NCBI GenBank assembly: GCA_043805435.1
Contig: JAZDHY010000111.1
Span: forward strand, 1-64,000
Source of the DNA: JAEXOD01 sp043805435
GTDB taxonomy: Bacteria > Bacteroidota > Ignavibacteria > Ignavibacteriales > Melioribacteraceae
Direction: 5' to 3'
Length of the DNA stretch: 64,000 nt
The notes under the pieces are model-generated. The model made no database searches. It worked only from the letters and a program-made list of their open reading frames with translations, and was not told where the DNA came from. A program made the position numbers and the translations under genes. Below, in pieces: positions 27,884-38,040 of the stretch. Position 1 is the first letter of the stretch, and every line of letters begins with the position of its first letter.

Positions 27884-28081
27884 TTTAACCATTTAGCTAG
27901 TTTTTTGCTGCTGTTGGTATTTGACAAAAAAGTTAAAAATTGCTAATTTGTTTAAATTAATAAGATAAATGAATTAATTAACAAAAATCTCTGTTAACAA
28001 GTTGAAATAATTTTCGATAATATTCAGTAATGGAAAATTAATTTGATTATTTAGCAAATTTTAACAAAATAGAGTTTATTG

Positions 28082-29914
28082 ATGGAAAACAGATTCAAAA
28101 TTTATTTTGAAAAATCTGCTGACGCATTTATTTTAATAAAAGATAATAAAATAATTGACTGCAATTACGCTGCAATAAAACTGTTTGAGTATGCAGACAA
28201 AAGTGAATTAATAAATAAACATCCTGCAGACATTTCGCCGCTTTATCAGCCCGATAATATGCTGTCGGTTGAAAAAGCCGAAAAAATGATTTCCATAACC
28301 AAAAAAAACGGAAATCATAAATTTGAATGGGTTCATTTAAAAAAAGATAAAACAGAAATACAAATTGAAGTTTGTTTAACTTTAATAGCTATTGATGGCG
28401 AAGAAATTTTACATGGAGTATGGCACGATATTAGTCATAGAAAAGAAAAAGAAATTGAATTGCGAAGAAACAATGAACTGAATAAAAAATTATTTGCAAC
28501 CATACCCGATTTAGTGGTGATTGTAAATGTTGACGGTACAATAATTTATGTTAATGAAGGTGCAAAAATTATTGGGAATTATGAGAAAGATGAATTAATT
28601 GGCAAGAATATGATTGAGCTAATAGTACCCGAAGATATTAATAAAGCTCTTGAGAACACTGTAAAAATGATGAGCAGACCTTTAGGCCCGGTGGAGTATC
28701 ATTTTATTTCTAAAGAAAAAAATATTGTTCTTTTGGAAGTAAATGGAGAAGTTCTAAGAAATGAAAATAATTCTCCTTATGGAATGGTTTATATTTGTCG
28801 TGATGTAACTGAAAGGAAAAAAGCACAACAAGAATTAATTGAAAGCGAAAATAGATTTAAAGTTTTACAGGAAGCTGCTTTTGCAAGTATTGTTATACAT
28901 CATAATGGAATAATTCTTGAAGTAAGCCAAAGTTTTTGCGATTTATCCGGTTATAAATATGACGAGTTGATTGGTGTTTATTTGCCCTCATTATTTATTG
29001 CTGAAGCAAAAAAAATAGTTGAAGATTCAATAACTTGTAATTCGTTAGTTCCTTATACAGCCCGTTTATCAAGAAAAACGGGATTTGAAATGGATGTTGA
29101 AATTTTAGGCAGGCAGATGCCTTATAAAGGTAAAATAGTAAGAGTAGCCGAAATAAGAAACATTTCCGAAAGAATAATTACTGAAAATAAATTAAAAGAA
29201 TATGCTGCCAAATTAGAAGAGGCAAATAATACTAAAGACAAATTATTTTCTATTATTGCTCATGATTTGCGAAGCCCGTTTCAGGGTTTGCTGGGATATG
29301 GGCAGCTGCTTGAAACAAATTTTTTTGATTTGGAAAAAACGGAAATAATGGATATTGTGGGAAGTATCAATTCGTCGTTAAAAAGCTTATATTATTTGAT
29401 AGAAAATCTACTTCAATGGTCGCGCTTGCAGGCAGAAGGATTTAGTTTTAATCCGGTTAAAATAAATGTTTCAGAAAAATGTGATTTTATAATCAAAACT
29501 TTTTTGTTAAATATCCAAAACAAACAGTTAAATGTTATAAACAATATAGACACAAAAATAGAAATAATGGCAGATGAAAACATGATTAATTCTGTTATTC
29601 ATAATTTGCTTTCAAATGCAATTAAGTTTTCTAAACCAAACTGTAAAATCTATTTAGAATCGGAAAAGGATAACAATTTTATTAATATTTCAATAGTTGA
29701 TTCCGGAATTGGAATAAATGAAGAAAATCTTAAAAAATTGTTTAAAATTGAACAGGGATTTTCTTTACCCGGTACGGCAAATGAAAAAGGAACAGGTTTA
29801 GGACTTTTATTGTGTAAAGAAATGATTGAATTACACGGGGGTTCAATTAAAGTGAAAAGCAAAGAAAACATTGGAAGTGAATTTACTTTTAGTATTCCGC
29901 AAAATTTTAATTAG
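28082..29914 (+). CDS. Sensor histidine kinase with three PAS domains
   Basis: 610 aa from the ATG at 28082 (a TTG directly before it is in frame). There is no signal peptide or membrane helix, so it is a soluble sensor. Three PAS units are followed by boundaries typical of PAC motifs: 'GVWHDISHRKEKEIEL' (~residue 125), 'GMVYICRDVTERKKAQQEL' (~250) and 'VRVAEIRNISERIITENKL' (~370). The phosphoacceptor is His394 in 'FSIIAHDLRSP'. The ATPase domain has 'NSVIHNLLSNAIKFS', 'DSGIGI' and 'GTGLGLLLCKEMIELHGG'. It opens a four-gene signalling operon; the next kinase starts 8 bases after its stop. Confidence 0.9.
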   Translation: MENRFKIYFEKSADAFILIKDNKIIDCNYAAIKLFEYADKSELINKHPADISPLYQPDNMLSVEKAEKMISITKKNGNHKFEWVHLKKDKTEIQIEVCLTLIAIDGEEILHGVWHDISHRKEKEIELRRNNELNKKLFATIPDLVVIVNVDGTIIYVNEGAKIIGNYEKDELIGKNMIELIVPEDINKALENTVKMMSRPLGPVEYHFISKEKNIVLLEVNGEVLRNENNSPYGMVYICRDVTERKKAQQELIESENRFKVLQEAAFASIVIHHNGIILEVSQSFCDLSGYKYDELIGVYLPSLFIAEAKKIVEDSITCNSLVPYTARLSRKTGFEMDVEILGRQMPYKGKIVRVAEIRNISERIITENKLKEYAAKLEEANNTKDKLFSIIAHDLRSPFQGLLGYGQLLETNFFDLEKTEIMDIVGSINSSLKSLYYLIENLLQWSRLQAEGFSFNPVKINVSEKCDFIIKTFLLNIQNKQLNVINNIDTKIEIMADENMINSVIHNLLSNAIKFSKPNCKIYLESEKDNNFINISIVDSGIGINEENLKKLFKIEQGFSLPGTANEKGTGLGLLLCKEMIELHGGSIKVKSKENIGSEFTFSIPQNFN

Positions 29915-29922
29915 GTGATGGA

Positions 29923-32076
29923 ATGGACACGAAAAGCAAGGATTTTTCTATAAATAATTACTCCCATTTTATAACTAATCAGTTATCTGATAAAAAATTT
30001 ATTAACGCAATGGAAGCCGCAAATTTTGGCATATGGGAACTTGATTTTGAAACACAAAAATTCAAGTTTGATCCTATATTATATAAAATGCTTGGATATG
30101 ACGCAGATGAATTTCCATTAGATGTGACTATGTGGCGAGAAATGATTCATCCTGATGACCGTTGTATTATTGATGAAATGATGGAACAAATAAAAAAAGA
30201 TGGCGATAGTTATAAAATTGAATATAGATTTAAACGGAAAGATAATACATACATGTGGATTACCACATTTGGTGCCGTTACAGAAAGAGAAAAAAATGGA
30301 AATATCAAAAAATTAAATGGGACTTATCTGGATAATACTAAAAAGAAAGAATCGGAAGCTGCACTTAAAAATAGTGAAAGGTTATTTAGATCTTTATTTG
30401 AAAATATGCAGGAAGGTGTTGCCTTACACGAAGTGATATTTGATCAAAACGGGAATCCTATTGATTATGAAATTTTAGACATAAATCCGATGTACACAAT
30501 ACACACAGGTGTAAGCCTTGAATTGGCCAAAAACAAATTGGGTTCTGAAATATATAAAACATATCCCGCACCCCATTTGGATATTTTTTCAGAAGTGGCC
30601 ATTACCGGAAAACCTATTCAATTTGAAACATTTATACAAGGTTTAAATAGACATTTTCATGTTTCCTGTTTTTCGCCAAGTAAAAATATGTTTGCAACAG
30701 TATTTCAAGATATAACCGAAAAAAAAATACTTGCCGATGCATTAGAAAAAAGAATTGTAACCTTAACACAACCACTAGGTGAATTTTCTGAGATTAAATT
30801 TGAAGATGTGTTTAATATTAACGAAATACAGTCAATACAAGATGCTTTTTCTGCCGCAACAGGGGTAGCTTCAATTATTACCGATACAAACGGCATACCA
30901 ATTACTAAACCAAGTAACTTTGTAAGGTTATGTAATGACATAATAAGAAAAACTGATAAAGGTTTGAAAAATTGTATCCATTCTGATGCATGCCTTGGAA
31001 GATTAAATCCAAACGGCCCAATTTATCAACCATGTTTAAGTGGCGGATTATGGGATGGCGGAACAAGTATTACAGCCGGAGAAAAACATATAGCAAACTG
31101 GCTGATAGGGCAGGTGTTAGACGAAAACCATTCAAAAGATAATATGTCTCGATATGCTATTGAAATAGGTGCCGATGTAAATGATTTTAATAAAGCTTTG
31201 GACGAAGTACCGATATTATCGACTGAAAAATTTAAAAAAATATGTGATGCGTTATATGTAATTGCAGGGCAGCTTTCTAAGCTTGCCATTCAAAATATTC
31301 ATCAAGCACGTTTTATTACCGAACAAAAAAGCAGCCAGGAAATTATTCAAAAGCAAGTTGGAGAACTTGAGGCCAAAAATGCAGAATTGGAGCGGTTTAC
31401 TTATACTGTTTCGCACGATTTGAAAAGTCCATTAATAACCATTAAAGGCTTTTTAGGCATGATTAATAGTGATGTGGCAAATGGACGGTATGATAGAATT
31501 CCGGCTGACATGAAACGTATTAGTAACGCTGCCGATAAAATGCAAAATTTACTTGAAGATTTATTAGAGCTTTCAAGAATAGGAAGAATTGTTCATCCTC
31601 CATCAAAATTTTCGTTGACCGAAGCCGCCAAAGAAGCTGCCGAATTGCTTTTTGGCGTTTTGCATAGTAAAAATATAAATTTGAAAATACAAGACGATTT
31701 GCCGATTGTTCTTGCAGATAAACCGCGTGTGAGGGAAGTTTTACAGAATTTGATTGAAAATGCAATCAAATTTATGGGTGAACAAACAAATCCCGAGATA
31801 AATATTGGATGTTTACACCTTGCCGGAAACATTACTTTTTATGTAAAAGATAATGGACTGGGTATAGAAAAACAATATCACAAAAAGATTTTTGGATTAT
31901 TTGATAAACTTAGTCCAAGCTCCGAAGGTACCGGAATTGGGCTTGCAATTGTTAAACGAATTATTGAATTGCATGGCGGAAAAATTTGGGCTGAATCGGA
32001 AGGCCGACTTAAAGGGTCAACATTTTATTTTACTTTAGAAGAAAGTATAACTCAAAATATAGGAGGAACACAATGA
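29923..32076 (+). CDS. PAS-PocR sensor histidine kinase
   Basis: 717 aa, soluble. Two PAS domains (about residues 30-140 and 150-270) precede a PocR ligand-binding domain at ~285-460. The PocR part is recognised by 'IQDAFSAATGVASIITDTNGIPITKPSNF', 'GLKNCIHSDACLG' and 'YQPCLSGGLWDGGTSITAGEKHIANWLIGQV'. PocR domains bind small ligands; the founding member senses 1,2-propanediol for B12-dependent metabolism. Cys residues in the segment are conserved-type. A short coiled coil leads to the kinase core: His498 in 'YTVSHDLKSPL', then 'VLQNLIENAIKFM', 'DNGLGI' and 'GTGIGLAIVKRIIELHGG'. It has no own receiver; the next gene, overlapping by 4 bases, is one. Confidence 0.9.
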   Translation: MDTKSKDFSINNYSHFITNQLSDKKFINAMEAANFGIWELDFETQKFKFDPILYKMLGYDADEFPLDVTMWREMIHPDDRCIIDEMMEQIKKDGDSYKIEYRFKRKDNTYMWITTFGAVTEREKNGNIKKLNGTYLDNTKKKESEAALKNSERLFRSLFENMQEGVALHEVIFDQNGNPIDYEILDINPMYTIHTGVSLELAKNKLGSEIYKTYPAPHLDIFSEVAITGKPIQFETFIQGLNRHFHVSCFSPSKNMFATVFQDITEKKILADALEKRIVTLTQPLGEFSEIKFEDVFNINEIQSIQDAFSAATGVASIITDTNGIPITKPSNFVRLCNDIIRKTDKGLKNCIHSDACLGRLNPNGPIYQPCLSGGLWDGGTSITAGEKHIANWLIGQVLDENHSKDNMSRYAIEIGADVNDFNKALDEVPILSTEKFKKICDALYVIAGQLSKLAIQNIHQARFITEQKSSQEIIQKQVGELEAKNAELERFTYTVSHDLKSPLITIKGFLGMINSDVANGRYDRIPADMKRISNAADKMQNLLEDLLELSRIGRIVHPPSKFSLTEAAKEAAELLFGVLHSKNINLKIQDDLPIVLADKPRVREVLQNLIENAIKFMGEQTNPEINIGCLHLAGNITFYVKDNGLGIEKQYHKKIFGLFDKLSPSSEGTGIGLAIVKRIIELHGGKIWAESEGRLKGSTFYFTLEESITQNIGGTQ

Positions 32077-32519
32077 CCGGAGAAATTTTATCTATTTTAT
32101 TAATAGAAGATAATGAAGACCACGCTGAACTTGTTGTTAGAAGTTTTGAGGATAACGCAGTAGCAAATAAAATAAAGCATTTGAAGGATGGAGAGGAAGC
32201 ATTTAAATATCTTTTTGAAAATGAAGATATGAATGATCCGTTAAAGTTGCCAAATTTAATTTTGCTCGATTTAAGACTTCCCAAAATAGATGGAATGGAA
32301 ATATTAAAAAGAATAAAAACATCGGAAAATTTAAAAAATATTCCCGTTGTTGTTTTAACTTCATCACATGCCGAAAAAGATCTTGTGTCGGCATATTCCA
32401 ACTATGCAAACAGCTATTTAGTAAAACCGTTAGACTTTAATAAATTTACACAATTAATGAAAGATTTGGGCTTTTATTGGCTTGGATGGAATATTAACCC
32501 CTATAATAGCAAAATATAA
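32073..32519 (+). CDS. Single-domain response regulator (Rcp1-like)
   Basis: 148 aa, a receiver domain only. The acidic pocket is 'LLIEDNEDHAELV', the phosphorylatable Asp lies in 'LILLDLRLPKIDGME', the switch Thr/Ser in 'VVVLTSSHAEKDL', and the Lys in 'YLVKPLDF'. The 'EDNEDHAEL' start and insertion before the Asp strand ('ENEDMNDPLKLPN') are typical of the Rcp1/CheY-like group that pairs with PAS or phytochrome kinases. Its start overlaps the stop of the PocR kinase (ATGA), so that kinase is its likely partner. Confidence 0.93.
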   Translation: MTGEILSILLIEDNEDHAELVVRSFEDNAVANKIKHLKDGEEAFKYLFENEDMNDPLKLPNLILLDLRLPKIDGMEILKRIKTSENLKNIPVVVLTSSHAEKDLVSAYSNYANSYLVKPLDFNKFTQLMKDLGFYWLGWNINPYNSKI

Positions 32520-32524
32520 TTGAA

Positions 32525-34393
32525 ATGAATAACAAGATTATTCTTATTGTTGAAGATGATGACGCACATTTTGATCTAATTCAAAGAAATTTGGAATCGG
32601 AATCGTCCTTATATAAAATAGTACGAGCAAAAAGCATATCCGAAGCTAAATATTTTATTTTAAATAATAAATATATTATTATTTTAACAGACTGGCGGCT
32701 TCCCGATGGAGAGGGCATTGAGTTGTTTAATATTGGTCAATATTCAAAAAAACAACCTTTGGTTTTAATGACTAGTTATGGCAACGAAAACTTAGCCGTA
32801 GAAGCAATAAAACTTGGTGCTTTGGATTATATTGTTAAATCGCCCGAGACGTTTAATAATTTACATTTTATTCTTCAACGAGCAATTCGCGAATGGGAAT
32901 TATATGTTGAAAAAGAGAATATCCAAGCCGAGCTGCAAAAATCCGAGGAGATGTTACGGGCAATATATGATAATGCAAAAGATATAATTTTTATTAAAAA
33001 CTCCAATTTCGAATATACAGTTGTTAACAAAGCATTTGCCGAACTGCATCAGAAAAGCATTAAAGAAATTATTGGTGTTACAGATAAAAAAATACTTAAT
33101 TCCAACGAATTAAATTATATTAACAGCATCGACATTCGTGTTCTTAATGGCGAATCGGTTGATGAACAGCATTCGTTTATTATTAATAATAAATCTACCG
33201 TTATACATACAGTAAAATCACCATTGTTTAATAAAAACGGTGAAATTATAGGTATTTGTGGTATTGGAAGAGATATTACGGAAAGAATAAAAGCAGATAC
33301 AGATTTAAGAAAATTATCGCAAGCTGTTGAACAAAGCCCCGCAGGTATTATTATTACCGATATTAACGGCATAATTGAATATGTTAATCCAAGGCTGGAA
33401 GAGTTAACAGGTTATACGGTAAAAGAACTGACAGGTAAAAAACCAAACATTTTAAGATCAGGGGATAAAACAAAAGAAGAATATAAATCCTTATGGGATA
33501 TTATTCTTTCGGGTAATAAGTGGTTTGGGGAAATGCGTAATATTAGAAAAACAGGAGAATTTTATTGGGCAATGACTTCTATTGCGCCAATAAAAGACAA
33601 CAATGGCAATATAATGCATTTTATTGGGGTTCAAGAAGATATTACAGAAAAAATAAAATTTGAAAAAGAATTAATTTTGGCAAAGGAAAAGGCAATAAAA
33701 TCGGAAAAGGTAAAATCGGAGTTCCTTGCTCAAATGTCGCACGAAATTCGTACTCCAATTAATGCTCTTTTAAGTTTTTCGGGTTTGTTAAAATCGGAAA
33801 TTGAAGATGAAATAAGTGAAGATTTAAAAAATATTTTTGAGTATATGGAAAGTTCAGGCAAAAGAATTATCCGCACTATTGATTTGCTGCTTAATATGTC
33901 TGAATTACAGTCCGGTTCATTTGAAATAAGCCCCAAAAATTTTGATTTGCAAAATAGAATCATACACTTTGTTTATCAGGAAAATGTTAACGAGGCGAAA
34001 AAAAAGGGCTTGGCTTTTGAAATAATTAATGATTTAATTGAAAGTAAAATTTATGCCGACGAATATAGCACACATCAAATAATATCAAATTTAGTTGAAA
34101 ATGCCATTAAGTTTACTCCAAGCGGTTCTATAACTTTGCATATAAAAAGTGTTCCCAATAATGCCATTGTAATGGAAGTGATGGATACAGGAATAGGTAT
34201 TTCGGAAGAATATATGGATAGTTTATTTACTCCGTTTACACAAGAAGAACAGGGATATTCGCGTAAATTTGAGGGAAACGGGCTAGGACTTGCGATAGTA
34301 AAAAGATATTGTGAACTAAATAATGCTAAAATTGAAGTCGAAAGCAAAAAAGGGTTTGGGTCCACTTTTAGAGTGATTTTTCCCAATAAATAA
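32525..34393 (+). CDS. Receiver-PAS-PAS histidine kinase
   Basis: 622 aa, soluble. An N-terminal receiver (residues 1-125; 'LIVEDDDAHFDL', Asp in 'IILTDWRLPDGEG', 'VLMTSYG', 'YIVKSPE') is followed by two PAS domains with PAC ends 'GICGIGRDITERIKADTDL' and 'HFIGVQEDITEKIKFEKEL'. The kinase core has His406 in 'LAQMSHEIRTPINALLSFS' and an ATPase domain with 'IISNLVENAIKFTPSG', 'DTGIGISEEYMDSLFTPF' and 'GNGLGLAIVKRYCEL'. Having the receiver in front suggests it is a relay point for the upstream kinases. It ends the operon. No terminator was seen after it. Confidence 0.9.
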   Translation: MNNKIILIVEDDDAHFDLIQRNLESESSLYKIVRAKSISEAKYFILNNKYIIILTDWRLPDGEGIELFNIGQYSKKQPLVLMTSYGNENLAVEAIKLGALDYIVKSPETFNNLHFILQRAIREWELYVEKENIQAELQKSEEMLRAIYDNAKDIIFIKNSNFEYTVVNKAFAELHQKSIKEIIGVTDKKILNSNELNYINSIDIRVLNGESVDEQHSFIINNKSTVIHTVKSPLFNKNGEIIGICGIGRDITERIKADTDLRKLSQAVEQSPAGIIITDINGIIEYVNPRLEELTGYTVKELTGKKPNILRSGDKTKEEYKSLWDIILSGNKWFGEMRNIRKTGEFYWAMTSIAPIKDNNGNIMHFIGVQEDITEKIKFEKELILAKEKAIKSEKVKSEFLAQMSHEIRTPINALLSFSGLLKSEIEDEISEDLKNIFEYMESSGKRIIRTIDLLLNMSELQSGSFEISPKNFDLQNRIIHFVYQENVNEAKKKGLAFEIINDLIESKIYADEYSTHQIISNLVENAIKFTPSGSITLHIKSVPNNAIVMEVMDTGIGISEEYMDSLFTPFTQEEQGYSRKFEGNGLGLAIVKRYCELNNAKIEVESKKGFGSTFRVIFPNK

Positions 34394-35071
34394 TTGTGAC
34401 TTGTTTTGGCGGGAATGACTCTTTCTCGTAAATTCCTGAACTGAATATGCCGAAATTTTGTAATTGACGGTAAGAAATTTTATGGCATAGAGGAATCTCT
34501 TTTCGTTTTAGTATATTATTTGCCGTAATCGTTCGTTTTTCTATTTGTTGTTTTGTTTCTAATTGAATAGGCTGTTTGATTACGTTGGTGTTATTATTCT
34601 GAAATATTTTCTTTTATGTGGTTGGTTTTAGGTTCTATTAAAAATGTTTTATTTGGTTGATAAACCCGGATTTTGCAATAGAAAGTAATAGAGTTGAAAT
34701 TTTTAATCATCCAAACCAATTAGTGAGGAAAAGAATCAGGGCTGAAGCCCGTTATATTTGTTTTATTGACCCCCAGCATGAATGCTGGGGTTATTTAAAC
34801 GGGGATAAATAATAATATAAATAGTTTACTTATGATGAGTTATAAGGATTTTAAATAACCACGTCCTTTAGAACATGGGGAATAAAAACCACACTACATG
34901 GCCTTTAGGCCTGAGTTGAAAAGTATTATTATTAAATTATTTAACCCAAAATAAATTTATTTACATGTATATAATAAATGCAATTAAATTTTCCATAACC
35001 TTATATTAATAAAGAGATTACAGAATATTATAATATCTAATGCAAAATCTGGGATAAATGTACTTTAAAAC
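34394..35071. other. Intergenic region with REP-like palindrome doublets
   Basis: No reading frame of note. Four palindromes occur in two pairs: GGGCTGAAGCCC (34739-34750) with CCCCAGCAT-GA-ATGCTGGGG (34771-34790), and the imperfect CCACGT/ACATGG hairpin (34859-34878) with GGCC-TTTA-GGCC (34900-34911). Members of a pair share loop sequence (GA in the first pair, CTTTAG-type in the second). This looks like REP or BIME-type repeats. No RAYT transposase is in the window. Confidence 0.65.
34739..34911. repeat. REP-like palindrome cluster
   Basis: Two doublets of short GC-rich hairpins in otherwise very AT-rich DNA. Arms are 5 and 9 bases in the first pair, 6 (one mismatch) and 4 in the second. 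The GC contrast with the flanks makes them stand out by eye. Confidence 0.6.
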
Positions 35072-35106
35072 AAAAAAGCCGATAATTATACATTATCGGC
35101 TTTTTT
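35072..35106. terminator. Bidirectional intrinsic terminator
   Basis: Perfect 15-base arms AAAAAAGCCGATAAT (35072-35086) and ATTATCGGCTTTTTT (35092-35106) with a 5-base loop. The A-tract and T-tract flanking the GCCGATAAT stem make it a terminator on both strands. It lies 21 bases beyond the stop of the reverse-strand glycosidase gene. Confidence 0.9.
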
Positions 35107-35127
35107 TAGGTTTATATAGATTAATAA

Positions 35128-38040
35128 CTATTTAACTAAAATCATTTTAATGGTTTTATTATAACCATTAGTATTAATGTTGCAAAAATAAATTCCGCTT
35201 GTATATTGTGAAGCGTTAAAAATTTTATTATAAACTCCTGCTTCTATATTGTCATCTACTAATTTAATGACTTCATTTCCAAGTACGTCAAATATTTTAA
35301 TTACAACATGTTGTGTAATGGGAATTTGAAATTTAATATTTGTTGTGGGGTTAAACGGATTTGGGTAATTTTGAAATAATGCAAATTCTGTGGGAATTAC
35401 ACTTGAAACTTCTATAACATTTGAATAACTGAAAGAACCGTTAAAATCCAATTGTTTAATACGATAAAGATATTTGTCAGCCGAAATATCAATTTTATCT
35501 AAAAATGAATATTCGGAAGGGATTGTAGAAGTTCCGGCACCTTTAATAAATCCTACTTTTCCCCAGTCGGTATTTTCTACTTTTCTTTCAATTTCAAAAC
35601 CGAGATTATTTTGTTCAGTGGCGGTATTCCAGTTTAGTAAAACACCGTTGGACGAAATTTTTCCTGTAAAACTTACTAATTCAACAGGTAATTGGGCATC
35701 ATTTATTAATTGATAAGCACCATAACCATTATTTGTTGCAAGAACATAATAAATATATCTTCCCGGAGCTAAATATCTGTACGAAATGTCACCCGATGTT
35801 CCAATAGTATTTGCGTTTGCGCCAAGGGTTGGACTGGTTTCAACTACGGTTGCACTTGCCAATCCGTTTGAAATATCCAATACTTTGGCATTTTCGTTAT
35901 TTAAGCCATATTGGTAAATAATAAGGTATTTTTGTTCTCCGCTTATTATGTATCGCATCGAATTACTTCTGCTATCAACAACAGTAGTTGGCGCAGTTGC
36001 AACCAAAATGCCGGCAGACGTGTATTCGGTTGGGCGTACACTATTGCCATTTACAAAAATATTTGCATCACCTAATCCACGCGGATAAACTGCAGGCGAA
36101 GTGCCAAGTGTTGTAACGCCTTGCAAAGTGATTTCGGTAGGAGTTTGATTAAATGAACCGTTATCCATTACCCATTTGTAAATTTTATTACTGGCATTGG
36201 CTGCAGCGTAAACAACCGCTGTATTATTAGAGTATGAACCGACTACTGTAATTTTATCGCCTAATCTTCCTGTTGAACCTGTAAAAGTAATTACAGCTTC
36301 TGCATCGGATAATTCGTTATTCCATTTATAGACTTTAAATGCAGCAGTTGAAGCATTTAAAGTCAAGTTCCCTGCAAAAATGAGACCATCCTCAGACGTT
36401 TCAATATCGTTTATAGTATAAGTGCCACCAACGGTCCCAACAGTGCTTAAATTGCCTAATTGGTCGCCTGTTGAGGCATCAATAATATAAATATTTGGAC
36501 GTGACACAAGATACAATCTTGGATTATTATTTACATAACCATATGCAAATCCTCTTTCTGTACTTCCCGAAGTTGAAAACCATGTTGGAAGGTTACCCAG
36601 TGTACTGCAATAAGACCAAACGGGAACTTGCTGATCTAATACTGTAACAGAAATAGTGTCACTTAGGTTGTTAACTGAACCTATAACAATACCATTGCCG
36701 CATTGTAACGGTACAAAAAATCCATCTACATCAACATATCCGTTTATCCCCTCTACCTGCCATGTAAGTTCCGAAGCAGCAACATCAATAGGATACCCCC
36801 AATGATCAATTGCGGTAACGATTATTTTTTTTGATTGTGTTGAATCAATTAAAATTTGACGTGGTGCCAGCGAAAAAGATTCGATTAAATTTAAAACCGG
36901 AGTTTCAAGAACTGCCAATAATGCATTACCAACTGATCTTTCACTTCCATCAGATGGACTATTTACTACTTGATTGCGCACAACTAAAGCTGATGAACCA
37001 CCTCCATCCAAGTTTACAGCATTATAACAGCCGATGGATTTCATATAATAGGCTAATTCGGAACAACTCATACCAACACTTGATGCGGGTTGTCTGCCGT
37101 CAACTACAAGAAAATAAATTTTTGTGCTGTCTTGATTTATACCAACTGCAGAGCGCGGGTGTTTGCTATCAGTAAAAGAAGCATCAAATCCTTCGGATCC
37201 TGCAAAATTGCCGGGAATTACACCATTTGTTATTAATCTTGGGCCGCCGCCAGTCAGAGAAAAAAGGTTGCCTTTATCAAGGTTGGTTCCAATTTTTAAC
37301 TTAATTGTATCCCCAATACTAATTTGATTCCGTAAAAAGCGTCCACATGAATCGTGACCCGAAATAACATAATAGTCTCCAATAGACATGCTTCCTGTAC
37401 CATCTTCTTTAGCTATTGCAACAAATCTAATTTCTTGATTAACAGCTAAAGGATCGATTAATTCTAATTTTACTTCAACACCCCATTGGTTTGTTAAGGT
37501 TGTTGCACCAATGTATTTGTTGTACAAAACCATTGTATTGGCTTCACGAGTTAAATTAACCGAATTAATATTAATAGTTGAATTATTTTTTGCTTTTATA
37601 TAACCAGCAAAGCTAAATTTTTCGAACAATGGTTTTTTTGAATCGGTCAAACCAAACGATGTACGGCCGGAAGTTCTGCCCTGTGTAAAATTATAATTAG
37701 TAACCATGGAGCTGCCTAAAAATCCATAAGGGTCGGTTGGTTCACTTATTCCAAAAAAATCGCCATTAACTGCACCTAAAACTAAGTGACCGCTTCGGTT
37801 ATTTCGTGCTGCCATTGAAGATGTTCTTTCAAAACCTGTTCCTAAAACATCGCGTGCTAATACAGTTTCAATTTTAATATCCTGCTGAGTAATATCAATC
37901 TCTAAAATTTTAATATTATAAGGATCTGTTTTTTTAACCGAATGATATTTTACACCGGGGCCAATTATTGTAACAGTCGAATCTTGTGCGTAATTTGTAA
38001 TAAAACAAATAAACAATAAAAATAAAATAACTTTTTTCAT
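35128..38040 (-). CDS. Secreted phosphodiester glycosidase-family protein with T9SS sorting domain
   Basis: 970 aa. A signal peptide (residues 1-18, 'ILFLLFICFITNYAQ') sends it to the periplasm. Residues ~60-400 form the phosphodiester glycosidase (NAGPA, DUF2233) domain: 'VLGAVNGDFFG', 'SLTGGGPRLITNG', 'HPRSAVGINQDSTKIYFLVVDGRQPASSVGMSCSELAYYM' and 'AVNLDGGGSSALVV'. A long beta-rich region follows, probably Ig-like and propeller-like. The end carries the type IX sorting signal 'NYPNPFNPTTNIKFQIP' through 'GIYFCNINTNGYNKTIKMILVK', so the mature protein is likely exported across the outer membrane and anchored or released. The substrate is unknown; exopolysaccharide or teichoic-like phosphodiesters are possible. 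It is monocistronic with a strong terminator. Confidence 0.88.
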   Translation of the reverse strand: MKKVILFLLFICFITNYAQDSTVTIIGPGVKYHSVKKTDPYNIKILEIDITQQDIKIETVLARDVLGTGFERTSSMAARNNRSGHLVLGAVNGDFFGISEPTDPYGFLGSSMVTNYNFTQGRTSGRTSFGLTDSKKPLFEKFSFAGYIKAKNNSTININSVNLTREANTMVLYNKYIGATTLTNQWGVEVKLELIDPLAVNQEIRFVAIAKEDGTGSMSIGDYYVISGHDSCGRFLRNQISIGDTIKLKIGTNLDKGNLFSLTGGGPRLITNGVIPGNFAGSEGFDASFTDSKHPRSAVGINQDSTKIYFLVVDGRQPASSVGMSCSELAYYMKSIGCYNAVNLDGGGSSALVVRNQVVNSPSDGSERSVGNALLAVLETPVLNLIESFSLAPRQILIDSTQSKKIIVTAIDHWGYPIDVAASELTWQVEGINGYVDVDGFFVPLQCGNGIVIGSVNNLSDTISVTVLDQQVPVWSYCSTLGNLPTWFSTSGSTERGFAYGYVNNNPRLYLVSRPNIYIIDASTGDQLGNLSTVGTVGGTYTINDIETSEDGLIFAGNLTLNASTAAFKVYKWNNELSDAEAVITFTGSTGRLGDKITVVGSYSNNTAVVYAAANASNKIYKWVMDNGSFNQTPTEITLQGVTTLGTSPAVYPRGLGDANIFVNGNSVRPTEYTSAGILVATAPTTVVDSRSNSMRYIISGEQKYLIIYQYGLNNENAKVLDISNGLASATVVETSPTLGANANTIGTSGDISYRYLAPGRYIYYVLATNNGYGAYQLINDAQLPVELVSFTGKISSNGVLLNWNTATEQNNLGFEIERKVENTDWGKVGFIKGAGTSTIPSEYSFLDKIDISADKYLYRIKQLDFNGSFSYSNVIEVSSVIPTEFALFQNYPNPFNPTTNIKFQIPITQHVVIKIFDVLGNEVIKLVDDNIEAGVYNKIFNASQYTSGIYFCNINTNGYNKTIKMILVK

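Noticed and set aside
36831..37175. 114-residue forward frame inside the glycosidase gene
   Set aside because: Antisense shadow of conserved NAGPA sequence.
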